DNA of 64,000 nt from contig NZ_JAATOM010000024.1 of the NCBI RefSeq assembly GCF_019207085.1, positions 21,856 to 85,855 on the forward strand. The letters run 5' to 3'. Within the stretch, counting starts at the first letter, position 1; every line of letters begins with the position of its first letter. Shown in pieces: positions 18,073-27,448 of this stretch. The notes beneath the pieces are model-generated. The model was given only the letters and a program-made list of their open reading frames with translations, did not search any database and had not been told where the DNA came from. Source of the DNA: Variovorax sp. dw_308 (lineage in GTDB: Bacteria > Pseudomonadota > Gammaproteobacteria > Burkholderiales > Burkholderiaceae_C). The position numbers and the translations under genes were made by a program.

Positions 18073-19047
18073 ATGTTCACCCGTTCCCACCTGCTTCGCG
18101 CCACCGCGCTCGTCGCCCTCTCCGCCGCCGCGCCGCTCGCCGCATGGGCGCAGGGCTTCCCGGCCAAGCCCGTCAAGCTGATCATCGCCTTCCCGGCCGG
18201 CGGCCCGACCGACATCACGATGCGGCAATTGGCCGAGAACGCCTCCAGGATCCTCGGCCAGCCCGTCATCATCGACAACAAGCCCGGCGCCGGCGGCACC
18301 CTGCCCGCGCAGGCTTTGCAGACCACCGCGCCCGACGGCTACACCATCGCCTAGATCCCGCTCGGCGTGTTCCGCCTCGGCTACACCACCAAGATCAACT
18401 GGGACCCGATCAAGGACATCACCTACGTCATCAACGTCACCGGCTACGCCTTTGGCATCGTCGTGCCGGCCAGCAGCCCGTTCAAGACCTGGGCCGACTT
18501 CGTCGCCTATGCCAAGGCCAACCCCGGCAAGCTCACCTACGGCTCCACCGGCACGCTGACCAGTCCGCACCTCACCACCGAAATCGTCGCGCAGAAGGCC
18601 GGCATCGAACTGCAGCACGTGCCGTACAAGGGCAGCGCGGACCTGTCGCTGGCCGTGCTCAGCGGCCAGTTGATGGCCGCCGCCGACAGCACCGGCTTCG
18701 CGCCGCAGGTCGAGGCCGGCAAGCTGCGCGTGCTCAACACCTGGGGCGAGAAGCGCCTGGCCAAGTTCCCCGACGCGCCGACGCTGAAGGAGCTGGGCTA
18801 CGACGTCGTCCAGAACTCGCCCTTCGGCATCGGCGCCCCCAAGGGCACGCCGCCCGAGGTGGTGAAGAAGCTGCATGACGCCTTCAAGCTGGCGATGGAG
18901 GAACCGAGCTACGTCGCCGCGCTCGGTCGCTACGACATGCTGCCCGACTACAAGAGCTCGGCGCAGTACTCCCAGTTCGCCAAGGACACGGTGGCGCGGG
19001 AGAAGGTGATCATCGAGAAACTGGGGTTGGCGAAGCCCGTGAATTGA
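18073..19047 (+). pseudogene. Bug-family (tripartite tricarboxylate transporter) solute receptor with an in-frame amber codon
   Basis: The frame opens with a signal peptide (MFTRSHLLRATALVALSAAA, cleavage after AWA). It continues as a Bug receptor: KPVKLIIAFPAGGPTDI, QPVIIDNKPGAGG, HVPYKGSADLSLAVLSGQ, and the usual C-terminal FPDAPTLKELG and APKGTPPEVVKKL. A single TAG at 18352-18354 interrupts codon 94, where CAG (Gln) is expected; the same frame resumes at once and runs to 19047. One nonsense substitution therefore inactivates it unless the codon is suppressed or is a sequencing error. Bug receptors capture carboxylates in the periplasm; many are orphan genes, as here. Confidence 0.88.
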
Positions 19048-19060
19048 TGGCGAGGCTTCC

Positions 19061-19135
19061 ATATGCATAGAAAACGCATTTTTCTATACACGCCGCGGGC
19101 GATATGCAAGGAAGCTTGCATTTCCTGTGCATATC
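19061..19135. repeat. Cluster of AT-rich palindromes after the Bug receptor
   Basis: ATAGAAAA (19067-19074) pairs with TTTTCTAT (19080-19087). Further on, ATATGCA (19102-19108) pairs with TGCATAT (19128-19134), enclosing another palindrome, TGCAAGGAAGCTTGCA. The AT content contrasts sharply with the surroundings. This could be a terminator region, an operator of the lost Fic system, or a recombination remnant. Confidence 0.55.
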
Positions 19136-19186
19136 CTCGCGCTTGATCAACTGGATCCCGCCCGATTTGGCGCGCCTTGATCCCCC

Positions 19187-19700
19187 AAGAAGCTGGCCAG
19201 CGCGAGTCGCCGGCCTGCGGAATTGAAGGGCATCGCCTCTGCAATTCCCAACCAGGAAATCCTGACCGACACCTTGGGCCTGCAAGAGGCCAAGCACAGT
19301 TCCGAGATTGAGAACATCGTCACCACGCACGATGAATTGGTCAAGGGCGATGTGTTGCCCGAGGCCTTCGCGAATCCGGCGACGAAGGAAGTCTTGCGTT
19401 ATCGCCAGGCGTTGCGTGGGATTCGAGCAGGTCCGATCAAGCGGCCTGATCACGGCGAATCATTTTGTTCAGGTCCAGGCCGAACTGGAGCGCAACAACG
19501 CAGGCTTTCGCAAACTCCCAGGTACGGCGCTGAAAGACGGAGCGGGGCGCACGGCCTACACCCCACCGCAGGACCCCGCCGAAACTGTGGCGCCGATGAG
19601 TGGGCTGGAGCGCTTCATCAACGACTCGGAGAACTTCGCCGCCGCGGCAACTACTACGTCAATCTGGCGCTCACTGCGATTCTGCCGGGCGAGAACCTCC
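19187..19700 (+). pseudogene. Remnant of a Fic-family protein gene
   Basis: Two frames carry consecutive pieces of a Fic/DOC protein. In one frame, from about 19187, are KKLASASRR, AELKGIASAIPNQEIL, LGLQEAKHSSEIENIVTT and EVLRYRQALRG, which is the Fic N-terminal domain. A shift near 19430 moves into SGLITANHFVQVQAELE, NNAGFRKLPGTALKDG, YTPPQDPAETVAPMSGLERF and INDSENFA. The catalytic HPFxxGNGRxxR motif that should follow is absent. Another frame break and an in-frame TGA precede the first piece. The gene is truncated and frameshifted and cannot make an active AMP-transferase. Confidence 0.8.
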
Positions 19701-19776
19701 GCGCAACACAGGGCGCCTGACCCACTCACCAAACCAGCCAACGCGCCGGCTTGCCCACCGGGCCGCTCTATCATTT

Positions 19777-19809
19777 GCGCGCTGACGGCCGGAGGGACCG
19801 CCAGTGCGC
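19777..19809 (+). promoter_or_regulatory. Hairpin in the leader upstream of the amino-acid permease
   Basis: GCGCGCTGACGG at 19777-19788 can pair with CCGCCAGTGCGC at 19798-19809 (two non-pairing positions, loop of nine). It lies 55 bp before the permease start. It does not match a riboswitch class that I recognise. An mRNA leader structure is possible, but no function is shown. Confidence 0.3.
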
Positions 19810-19864
19810 CACGACAGGCGCATCCGCGTAGACATAACGACAACCAGAACGGGACGACACCCCT

Positions 19865-21394
19865 ATGCCTGAGCACACGCCGCGCGCCAGCGCGCCCGCC
19901 GTTTCCGCAACCGCCGCTTCCGCGACCGAACCCGCCCCCACGCTGCATCGCGTCCTGCGCGCCCGCCACCTGACGATGATCGCCATCGGCGGCTCCATCG
20001 GCACGGGACTGTTCGTCGCATCGGGCGCCACCATTTCGCAGGCCGGCCCAGGCGGGGCCTTGCTGGCCTACCTGCTGATCGGCGCGATGGTCTATTTCCT
20101 CATGACCAGCCTGGGCGAGCTGGCCGCGTACATGCCGGTGTCGGGCTCCTTCGCCACCTACGGCGCGCTGTACGTGGACGAGGGCTTCGGCTTCGCGCTG
20201 GGCTGGAACTATTGGTACAACTGGGCCGTCACCATCGCGGTCGAACTGGCGGCCGCGCAGCTGGTGATGCAGTACTGGTTTCCGGGCAGCTCCGGCGTGC
20301 TGTGGAGCGCGCTGTTCCTGGGGCTCATGTTCCTGCTCAACGCCATCTCGGTGAAGGGATTCGGCGAAGCCGAGTTCTGGTTCGCGCTCATCAAGGTGGT
20401 GACAGTGATCGGGTTCATCATCCTGGGCCTGTTGATGATCTTCGGCGTGCTGCGCGGCGAAACATCGCCGGGACTGCACAACCTCACCATCGGCGACGCG
20501 CCTTTCGTGGGCGGCCTGCCCGCGATGATCGGCGTGGCCTTGATCGCCGGCTTTTCGTTCCAGGGCACGGAACTGATCGGCGTGGCCGCCGGCGAATCGG
20601 CCGACCCGGCCACGCAGATTCCGAAGGCGGTGCGCCAGGTGTTCTGGCGCATCCTGCTGTTCTACGTGCTGGCCATCGCGGTCATCGGCGTGCTCATCCC
20701 GTACACCGACCCGAACCTCATCAAGACCGACATCGGGCAGGTCGGCGTGAGCCCCTTCACGCTGGTCTTCGAGCGCGCGGGCCTGGCCTTCGCGGCGGGG
20801 CTGATGAACGCCGTGATCCTGACGGCGGTGCTGTCGGCCGGCAACTCCGGCATGTACGCGTCCACGCGGATGCTCTTCAACATGGGTGTGGAGGGCAGGG
20901 CGCCCAAGGTCTTCGCGAAGCTCACGCGCAACGGCGTGCCCATCAACGCACTGTTCGCGACCACGGCAGTCGGTGCGCTGTGCTTCCTCACCTCCTTGTT
21001 CGAGAGCCAGTCGGTCTACCTGTGGCTGCTCAACCTCTCGGGCATGACCGGCTTTGTCGCCTGGCTCGGCATCGCGATCTGCCACTACCGCTTCCGCAGG
21101 GGCATGGAGGCGCAAGGCATCGACCCGGACCGGCTGCCGTACCGCTCGCCCTTCTTTCCCTGGGGCCCGATCTTCGCCTTCGGCCTGTGCCTCGTCGTGA
21201 CCTTGGGGCAGAACTACGCCGCCTTCACCGCCAACCGCATCGACTGGGTGGGCGTGACCGCAACCTACATCGGCATTCCGATTTTTCTGACCTTGTGGCT
21301 GGGCTACAAGGTCCTGCGAAAGACGCGCTACGTGCGCTACCAGGACATGAAGTTCGACGAGACACCACTCAAACCAATCAGGGGGAAAAAATGA
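19865..21394 (+). CDS. Amino-acid permease, APC superfamily (LysP/GabP-like)
   Basis: 509 residues. After a short alanine-rich cytoplasmic tail, the first helix has the APC signature MIAIGGSIGTGLFVASGATIS. It is followed by LGELAAYMPVSGSFATYGALYVDEGFGFALGWNYWYNWA in segments, GFSFQGTELIGVAAGES in helix 6, and LSAGNSGMYASTRML in helix 8. About 12 transmembrane helices are expected in the inner membrane, with proton-coupled uptake of an amino acid; a basic amino acid is suggested by LysP resemblance but not proven. Its stop overlaps the start of the amidohydrolase gene (ATGA), so the two form an uptake-plus-hydrolysis operon. Confidence 0.88.
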   Translation: MPEHTPRASAPAVSATAASATEPAPTLHRVLRARHLTMIAIGGSIGTGLFVASGATISQAGPGGALLAYLLIGAMVYFLMTSLGELAAYMPVSGSFATYGALYVDEGFGFALGWNYWYNWAVTIAVELAAAQLVMQYWFPGSSGVLWSALFLGLMFLLNAISVKGFGEAEFWFALIKVVTVIGFIILGLLMIFGVLRGETSPGLHNLTIGDAPFVGGLPAMIGVALIAGFSFQGTELIGVAAGESADPATQIPKAVRQVFWRILLFYVLAIAVIGVLIPYTDPNLIKTDIGQVGVSPFTLVFERAGLAFAAGLMNAVILTAVLSAGNSGMYASTRMLFNMGVEGRAPKVFAKLTRNGVPINALFATTAVGALCFLTSLFESQSVYLWLLNLSGMTGFVAWLGIAICHYRFRRGMEAQGIDPDRLPYRSPFFPWGPIFAFGLCLVVTLGQNYAAFTANRIDWVGVTATYIGIPIFLTLWLGYKVLRKTRYVRYQDMKFDETPLKPIRGKK

Positions 21395-23061
21395 GATTTC
21401 GCGTTTCCGTCATGGCCGTGGCATGCGCTGCCACGAGCATCCTTGTCGTCCCGGCGGCCATGGCCGCACCCACCGTGGTCACCAACGTCCAGGGCTACAC
21501 GCTTGCCAACAACAAGCTCGTGAGCTTCAGCGGCCTGGCCTTCGACAAAGGCAAGGTGCTGGCGACGGGCAACGACACGGCACTCGTCAAGCGCTACCGC
21601 GGCGCCACGCTCGTGGATGGCGAAGGCAAGACGATGCTCCCCGGCCTGTTCGACGTGCACGGCCACGTATTCCGGCTGGGCTTTCGGCGCAACGAGGTGC
21701 TGATGGGTGGCACCCAGAACCTCGACGAGGCACTCTCGAAAATCCGCGACTACGCCAAGGCCAATTCCAACCGGCAATGGCTGCTGGGCTCCGGTTGGAA
21801 CCAGGTGATCTGGAAGCTCGGGCGCTTCCCCACGGCGGTTGAACTCGACAGCGCGGTCGCCGACCGGCCGATGACATTGCGACGCGTCGACGGCCATGCC
21901 ACCTGGGCCAACAGCAAGGCGTTGCAGGCCGCGGGCATCACCCGCGACACGCCCGATCCGGCGGGCGGGCGCATCGAACGCGACGCCGCGGGCAATCCCA
22001 GCGGCGTGCTGGTGGACAAGGCCCAGCTGCTGGTCACGAACATCATTCCCGCGCCCAGCGACGACGAACGCCGGCTGGCACTGAGCACTGCGCTTGCGCA
22101 CTTCGGCTCGCTCGGGCTCACCAGCGTCGGCGACGCCGGCATCGGCGTGGACGAGGCGCGCATCTACCGCGAGTTCGCCGACCAGAAGAAGCTGACCACG
22201 CGCGTCTACGCCATGATCAGCGACGTAGGCGACGACTTCGGCGCATTGAACACGAAGGGTCCGCTCAAGGGCTACGCGCAGGACCGCTACAACCTGCGCG
22301 CGGTCAAGCTGCGCGGCGACGGCGCGCTGGGCAGCCGGGGCGCCGCCATGCTCGAGCCCTATTCGGACGACCACGGGAACAAGGGCTTGCTGCTGTCGGA
22401 CGATGCGACCATGAACAGCAAGGTGCGCATCGCGCTCAAGGCCGGCTACCAGGTCAACACGCATGCCATCGGCGATGCTGCCAACCACCAGATACTCAAT
22501 GCCTACGAGGCGGCATACAAGGACGTTGGTGGGCGCGGCCTGCGCAACCGCATCGAGCACGCACAGGTGGTGACGCCGGCCGACATTCCGCGCTTCAAGA
22601 CGCTGGACCTGATCGCCTCCATGCAACCCACGCACGCCACCAGCGACATGAACATGGCAGAAGACCGCATCGGCAAGGAGCGGCTGAAGGGCGCTTACGC
22701 ATGGCACACCTTCCTCCAGCAGGGAACGGTGGTGGCGGGCGGGTCTGACTTCCCGGTGGAGTCGGCCAATCCGTTCTACGGCCTGCACGCCGCCGTGACA
22801 CGTACCGACCACGAAGGCAAGCCCGCCCAGGGCTGGCACCCCGAGGAGGCCATGACCCTGCTCCAGGCCTTCCGCGCCTTCACGCTCGATGCCGCTTACG
22901 CGCAGCACCAGGAGAAGGTGCTGGGCTCATTGCAGCGTGGCAAGTGGGCCGACTTCATCCTGGTCGACCAGGACCCATTCAAGGCGCCGGCGGCCGACCT
23001 GTGGAAGACGCAGGTGCTGCAGACCTGGGTGGGCGGCGAGCGGGTGTTCCGCAAGGAGTGA
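21391..23061 (+). CDS. Exported amidohydrolase family 3 protein (YtcJ-like)
   Basis: 556 residues with a signal peptide (cleavage after AMA, about residue 26). The amidohydrolase barrel contains LPGLFDVHGHVFRLG (metal-binding HxH), then RQWLLGSGWNQ, VDGHATWANSKAL, KLRGDGALGSRGA, NTHAIGDAAN, RIEHAQVV, and the C-terminal GSDFPVE aspartate. It closes with a composite urease-like domain (GKWADFILVDQDPF). It is probably a periplasmic metal-dependent hydrolase of amide or imide bonds. Coupled expression with the permease suggests it releases the amino acid that the permease imports; this is inference. Confidence 0.87.
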   Translation: MRFRVSVMAVACAATSILVVPAAMAAPTVVTNVQGYTLANNKLVSFSGLAFDKGKVLATGNDTALVKRYRGATLVDGEGKTMLPGLFDVHGHVFRLGFRRNEVLMGGTQNLDEALSKIRDYAKANSNRQWLLGSGWNQVIWKLGRFPTAVELDSAVADRPMTLRRVDGHATWANSKALQAAGITRDTPDPAGGRIERDAAGNPSGVLVDKAQLLVTNIIPAPSDDERRLALSTALAHFGSLGLTSVGDAGIGVDEARIYREFADQKKLTTRVYAMISDVGDDFGALNTKGPLKGYAQDRYNLRAVKLRGDGALGSRGAAMLEPYSDDHGNKGLLLSDDATMNSKVRIALKAGYQVNTHAIGDAANHQILNAYEAAYKDVGGRGLRNRIEHAQVVTPADIPRFKTLDLIASMQPTHATSDMNMAEDRIGKERLKGAYAWHTFLQQGTVVAGGSDFPVESANPFYGLHAAVTRTDHEGKPAQGWHPEEAMTLLQAFRAFTLDAAYAQHQEKVLGSLQRGKWADFILVDQDPFKAPAADLWKTQVLQTWVGGERVFRKE

Positions 23062-23125
23062 TGCGCTGGAGCGCGGGCGACGGCCCGCTCGGTGGCCGGA
23101 ACGCCCCGCGCGCCCGCCATCGTCC

Positions 23126-24010
23126 TCAACGCGCGTCGAGCGGCGCGCGGCTTTCAAGAATGGCGCCCGCGACTTCGGCGAAGCCCGCGCCACGTTCGCT
23201 CGGTGCGACATAGCGCGGCAGGTGCGTCAGCGACGCCTCGAACCGGCGCACATTGGCCACGCCGATGCTGTGTTCGAAGTGCTGGAACATCAGTGCATCG
23301 TTGGTCGAATCGCCCACGTACGCCCAGCTGCTCATCTCGCCATCGAGTGAACGGCCAAACAGTTCGCGCACGATCCATCGCGCGCCTTCCAGCTTGTTGT
23401 GCTCGCCGTACCAGCCGTTGACGTGGATGCTGCTCACCGTGGCATGCATGCCTTCGCTCTTCATGAGGGCGACGACAGCGGCGATCCGTGCATCGTCGAG
23501 CTGCACGAACTCGCTGTGATCGACGGCGATGTCGCATTCACGCCCGACCGAGTCGGTCGCTCGCTGCGCGCCGGGAATCTCGCGCTCGATGCGATCGAGC
23601 ACTGACTGCATGCGCACGAAGTTGCGCGCTCGCGTCATGGCGTCCTGCTGGTAGCGCTTGGTGATCGTGCCGTCGACCGAGCGCACGAGCGCGACCGCGC
23701 CGTTTTCCGCGACGATGGAATCCACGGGCCATGAAGCGGCAAACGGTTCGCTCCACCCCACCGGCCGACCGGTGATGGCGACGAGGTGATAGCCCGCGGC
23801 CTTCAGGTCGGCGAGCGATTGCAGTGCGTCGGGGCTGATCGCGCCTTCGGTGGTCAGCGTGTCGTCGATGTCGGTGAACACGCCAACCAGGCCGGCGCGT
23901 GCTTCGCAAGGCCATCGCGAAAGCGGCAGCATCGGTCCGTCGCCGGGCTGCTCCAAGGCGGGCTGGCCGGCGGGCAACGAGGACACGCTGGTACCGAGCG
24001 TGGAGGCCAT
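23126..24010 (-). CDS. HAD-superfamily (subfamily IIB) phosphatase
   Basis: 294 residues. Motif I is FTDIDDTLT (nucleophile Asp in VFTDID), motif II is AITGRP, and the C-terminal metal motif is YVGDSTNDALMFQ. EHNKLEGARWIVRELFG supplies the motif III lysine. The cap region resembles the sucrose-phosphatase/Cof class IIB. Substrate unknown, probably a sugar phosphate. The ATG at 24010 directly abuts the prfC stop codon, so it is translated from the prfC message; the first 35 residues are proline/serine-rich and unlike the family core. Confidence 0.82.
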   Translation of the reverse strand: MASTLGTSVSSLPAGQPALEQPGDGPMLPLSRWPCEARAGLVGVFTDIDDTLTTEGAISPDALQSLADLKAAGYHLVAITGRPVGWSEPFAASWPVDSIVAENGAVALVRSVDGTITKRYQQDAMTRARNFVRMQSVLDRIEREIPGAQRATDSVGRECDIAVDHSEFVQLDDARIAAVVALMKSEGMHATVSSIHVNGWYGEHNKLEGARWIVRELFGRSLDGEMSSWAYVGDSTNDALMFQHFEHSIGVANVRRFEASLTHLPRYVAPSERGAGFAEVAGAILESRAPLDAR

Positions 24011-25639
24011 TCAGCCGGCGGTCTGCAACGCCAGGCCCGCATGCTCGCGCAGCGGATGGAAATGGATCTTCGGAAAGCGCTCCTGAGCCAGCCGCACGTC
24101 GTAGGGCGACGTGCACAGGAAGGCCAGCGTGTCGGCCGCATCCTTGGCCATGCGCACCGGATAGGCGTTGACGAACTCGCGCAACTCGGCCGGCGTGTCG
24201 GCGGTGATCCAGCGCGCGCCGGTGTACTGGCAGCCTTCGAGTTTCACATCGGCGTCGTACTCTGCCTTCAGGCGGTGCTGCACCACTTCGAACTGGAGTT
24301 GCCCGACCGCGCCCAGCAGCATCGGGCCGCCCACTTCGGGACGGAAGACCTGGATGGCGCCTTCCTCGCCCAGCTGCGCCAGTCCCTGCTGCAGTTGCTT
24401 GGTGCGCAGCGGATTCTTCAGGATCACCGTCATGAAGAGCTCCGGCGCGAAGAACGGCAACCCGGTGAACTGCAGGCTCGCCCCATCGGTGATGGTGTCG
24501 CCGAGTTGCACGCCGCCATGCGTGGTGAAGCCCACGATGTCTCCCGCATAGGCCTCGTCCACGGCTTCGCGCCGCTGGCTCATGAAGGTCACGACGCTGG
24601 TCGGCCGCAGCTCCTTCGCGGTGCGCTGCACACGCAGCTTCATGCCGGGCGTGTACTTGCCCGAGGCCATGCGCACGAAGGCGATGCGGTCGCGGTGGTT
24701 GGCGTCCATGTTGGCCTGCACCTTGAACACGACGCCAGCGAAGTCCTTGTCCTCGGGCTGGATCTCCTTCACGACCGACTGGCGATTCACCAGCGTGGTG
24801 CTGGTGCGCGACTGCGGCGAAGGCGCCAGGTCGACCAGCGCATCCAGCACTTCCATCACGCCGAAGTTGTTCACGCCGGAGCCGAAGAACACCGGCGTCT
24901 GCTTGCCGGCGAGAAAGGCCTCGTGGTCCCAGGCATGCGATGCGCCGGTGGCCAGTTCCATGCTCTCCATCGCGTCCTCGAAGTCGGTGCCGAAGCGCTT
25001 CGTCAGCGCTTCGCGGTCGGAAAGCGGAATCGTCTCGAAGTCCTGCGGCAGCCGTTCGCTGCCCGACTCGAACACCGTCATCGCCTGCGTACGCAGGTTC
25101 ATGATCCCGCGGAAGGTCTTGCCCTGGCCGACGGGCCAGGTCATCGGCACGCAGGCCATACCGAGTTCGCGTTCCACTTCGTCGAGGATGTCCAGCGGCT
25201 CACGCACTTCGCGGTCCATCTTGTTGACGAAGGTGATGATGGGCGTGTCGCGCTGGCGGCAGACTTCGATGAGTCGACGCGTCTGCGCTTCCACGCCGTT
25301 GGCCGCGTCGATCACCATCAGCGCCGAGTCGACCGCGGTGAGCACGCGGTAGGTGTCTTCCGAGAAGTCCTTGTGGCCGGGCGTGTCGAGCAGGTTGATC
25401 ACGTGGTCGCGGTAGGCCATCTGCATCACCGACGAGGCCACCGAGATGCCGCGCTGCTTCTCGATTTCCATCCAGTCGGAGGTCGCATGGCGCGAGGCCT
25501 TGCGCGCCTTCACCGAGCCGGCGATCTGGATCGCGCCCGAGAACAGCAGCAGCTTCTCGGTCAGCGTGGTCTTGCCGGCGTCAGGGTGGGAGATGATCGC
25601 GAAGGTGCGACGGCGGCGGGTTTCGGAAAGATAGGACAC
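24011..25639 (-). CDS. prfC: Peptide chain release factor 3
   Basis: 542 residues from a GTG at 25639 encoding VSYLSETRRRRTFAIISHPD, the expected RF3 N-terminus. The longer upstream frame has no similarity. The GTPase motifs are DAGKTTLTEKLL (G1), RGISVASSVMQ (G2), LDTPGHKDFSEDT (G3) and FVNKMDRE (G4), followed by EF-Tu-like domain II and the RF3 C-terminal domain (EVVQHRLKAEYDADVKLE). RF3 removes RF1/RF2 from the ribosome after termination using GTP. It is followed without a gap by a HAD phosphatase gene and is divergent from an ACS transporter. Confidence 0.96.
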   Translation of the reverse strand: MSYLSETRRRRTFAIISHPDAGKTTLTEKLLLFSGAIQIAGSVKARKASRHATSDWMEIEKQRGISVASSVMQMAYRDHVINLLDTPGHKDFSEDTYRVLTAVDSALMVIDAANGVEAQTRRLIEVCRQRDTPIITFVNKMDREVREPLDILDEVERELGMACVPMTWPVGQGKTFRGIMNLRTQAMTVFESGSERLPQDFETIPLSDREALTKRFGTDFEDAMESMELATGASHAWDHEAFLAGKQTPVFFGSGVNNFGVMEVLDALVDLAPSPQSRTSTTLVNRQSVVKEIQPEDKDFAGVVFKVQANMDANHRDRIAFVRMASGKYTPGMKLRVQRTAKELRPTSVVTFMSQRREAVDEAYAGDIVGFTTHGGVQLGDTITDGASLQFTGLPFFAPELFMTVILKNPLRTKQLQQGLAQLGEEGAIQVFRPEVGGPMLLGAVGQLQFEVVQHRLKAEYDADVKLEGCQYTGARWITADTPAELREFVNAYPVRMAKDAADTLAFLCTSPYDVRLAQERFPKIHFHPLREHAGLALQTAG

Positions 25640-26042
25640 GAAGAGGGTTCCAGAGACAGGATGTGGCCGCAAGGATTGCGAACCGCGCAGTCGCCATGAG
25701 GAGGCGAGGCGCGGCGGACCAAGGGTCGAGGAGAACCCGCAATTATCGCCGCCCCGGCTCTGGCAGTCACTTGCGGGACGTCGCGGCGCACATCTGCCGT
25801 TGACGGCCCCCGCTGTCCCCGCGGAGACTTGGCACGCACAGAACGACGCACAACAGCCGTCCGCCCATGAGCGGATGCAAGGAGGAAACCACCGCACACC
25901 AGCGCTTCGCGCGCATGGGGACCGGGCCGCCACGGCCATGCCTCCCGAGACACGCTTCCACCTGCCATCGACGCGAAACGTCCGCCCCGCGGCGTCACGC
26001 AGTCCGTGGCCTCATTTGAAAAAACAACGGGGAGACAACAAC
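25640..26042. other. 403-bp divergent intergenic region between prfC and the ACS transporter
   Basis: No coding signal of its own was found here. It should hold the promoters of leftward prfC and the rightward MFS gene. A GATAAT-like -10 for prfC is readable on the minus strand at about 25743-25748. A ribosome-binding GGGGAG (26029-26034) precedes the transporter ATG. No operator palindrome was recognised. Confidence 0.5.
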
Positions 26043-27380
26043 ATGAATGAGTTGGAGACAAGAACGATCCGCAAGGTGATGCGGCGCATCGTTCCTTTTT
26101 TGATCCTTTGCTATTTCGTCGCCTACCTCGATCGCGTCAACGTCGGCTTTGCCAAGCTGCAGATGAACGCCGCGCTCGGCCTCAGCGAAACCGCCTATGC
26201 GCTGGGCGCGGGCCTGTTCTTCGTGGCGTACTTCCTGCTGGAGGTGCCGTCGAACCTGGCACTCAACCGTTTCGGGGCGCGCTTGTGGATCGCACGGATC
26301 ATGGCCTCGTGGGGCCTCGTGTCCGCCTTGTTCGCCTTCATCGATCCCATCTCCAAATCGCTCGGCGTCAGCAACGAGGTGACCTTCTATACGCTGCGCT
26401 TCCTGCTCGGCGTGATGGAGGCGGGCTTCTATCCCGGCGTCATCTTCTACCTGACCCTGTGGTTCCCCGCGATCTACCGGGCGCGGGTGGTGTCGCTGTT
26501 CATGCTGGCCATTCCGTTCTCGTCGATCCTCGGTGCGCCGCTGTCGGGCGCATTGCTCGGCATCACGGGCGCCGGGATGGCTGGGTGGCAGTGGCTGTTC
26601 GTGCTGGAGGCCGCGCCTTCGGTACTGCTCTCCATCGGCGTGATCTTCTACCTGACGGACCGCCCCGTGCTGGCCACCTGGCTGAACAAGGAGGAAATCG
26701 AGTGGCTGGACACGCGGCTTGCACAAGAAGCCAAGGAAAAGGTCGCCGCCGGCCACGGCCACCTGAGCCTCTGGCAATCGATTTCCAATCCGCGCATCCT
26801 GGCGTGCGCGTCCGTGTATTTCTGCCTCAACGCGGCAAGCTACGGAGTGGCCTTCTTCCTGCCGTCGATCATCAAGGGCTTTGGCGTCTCCAACCTGCAG
26901 GCCGGTTTCCTGGCCGCGCTGCCCTTCGTCTTCGGCGCCATCGGCATGGTGACGCTGAGCCGCAACTCCGACCGCACGCTCAAGCGGCGTGAGCACGTGG
27001 CCTTCGCGCTGGCGCTTGCCGCCGTTGGCGTGGCTGGCGCAGGCATGGTGAGCGCACCGGTGCTGATCCTTGGGTTGCTGTGCCTGGGGCAGATTGGCGT
27101 GTCGTCCGTGCCGCCGCTGTTCTGGCCGATCCCGAGCAGCTTCCTGACCGGGGCATCGGCGGCCGCGGGCATCGCGGCCATCAACTCGATCGGCAACCTC
27201 TCGGGCTTCTTCGGCCCCTACATGATGGGCTACCTGCACGACAAGACCGGCAGCTTCACCACCGGGCTGATCATGCTTGGCTCCGTGGCGGCCATCGGCA
27301 CCGTGATCGCGCTGCGGCTCAAGGTGGAGTCCGAAACGCCCTCGGCGGGCGTCGCGCCCAAGGGCGCCGTCGCGCACTGA
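26043..27380 (+). CDS. MFS transporter, anion:cation symporter (ACS) family
   Basis: 445 residues from ATG 26043, chosen because MRRIVPFLILCYFVAYLDRVNVGFAKLQM is the standard ACS first helix and the upstream extension has no similarity. Further signatures are ETAYALGAGLFFVAYFLLEVPSNLAL, RFLLGVMEAGFYPGVIFYLTLWFP and RPEL-like spacing before the central loop. Relatives carry phthalate, tartrate, glucarate and other carboxylates with protons. The substrate here is unknown, and no catabolic operon is attached. Twelve helices in the inner membrane are expected. Confidence 0.87.
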   Translation: MNELETRTIRKVMRRIVPFLILCYFVAYLDRVNVGFAKLQMNAALGLSETAYALGAGLFFVAYFLLEVPSNLALNRFGARLWIARIMASWGLVSALFAFIDPISKSLGVSNEVTFYTLRFLLGVMEAGFYPGVIFYLTLWFPAIYRARVVSLFMLAIPFSSILGAPLSGALLGITGAGMAGWQWLFVLEAAPSVLLSIGVIFYLTDRPVLATWLNKEEIEWLDTRLAQEAKEKVAAGHGHLSLWQSISNPRILACASVYFCLNAASYGVAFFLPSIIKGFGVSNLQAGFLAALPFVFGAIGMVTLSRNSDRTLKRREHVAFALALAAVGVAGAGMVSAPVLILGLLCLGQIGVSSVPPLFWPIPSSFLTGASAAAGIAAINSIGNLSGFFGPYMMGYLHDKTGSFTTGLIMLGSVAAIGTVIALRLKVESETPSAGVAPKGAVAH

Positions 27381-27448
27381 CCGAAGCATGGCGCAGGCCC
27401 TCCTGACGACGGCAGGGGGGCCGCGCCTTTCCCGAGTCCCTGCCCGGC

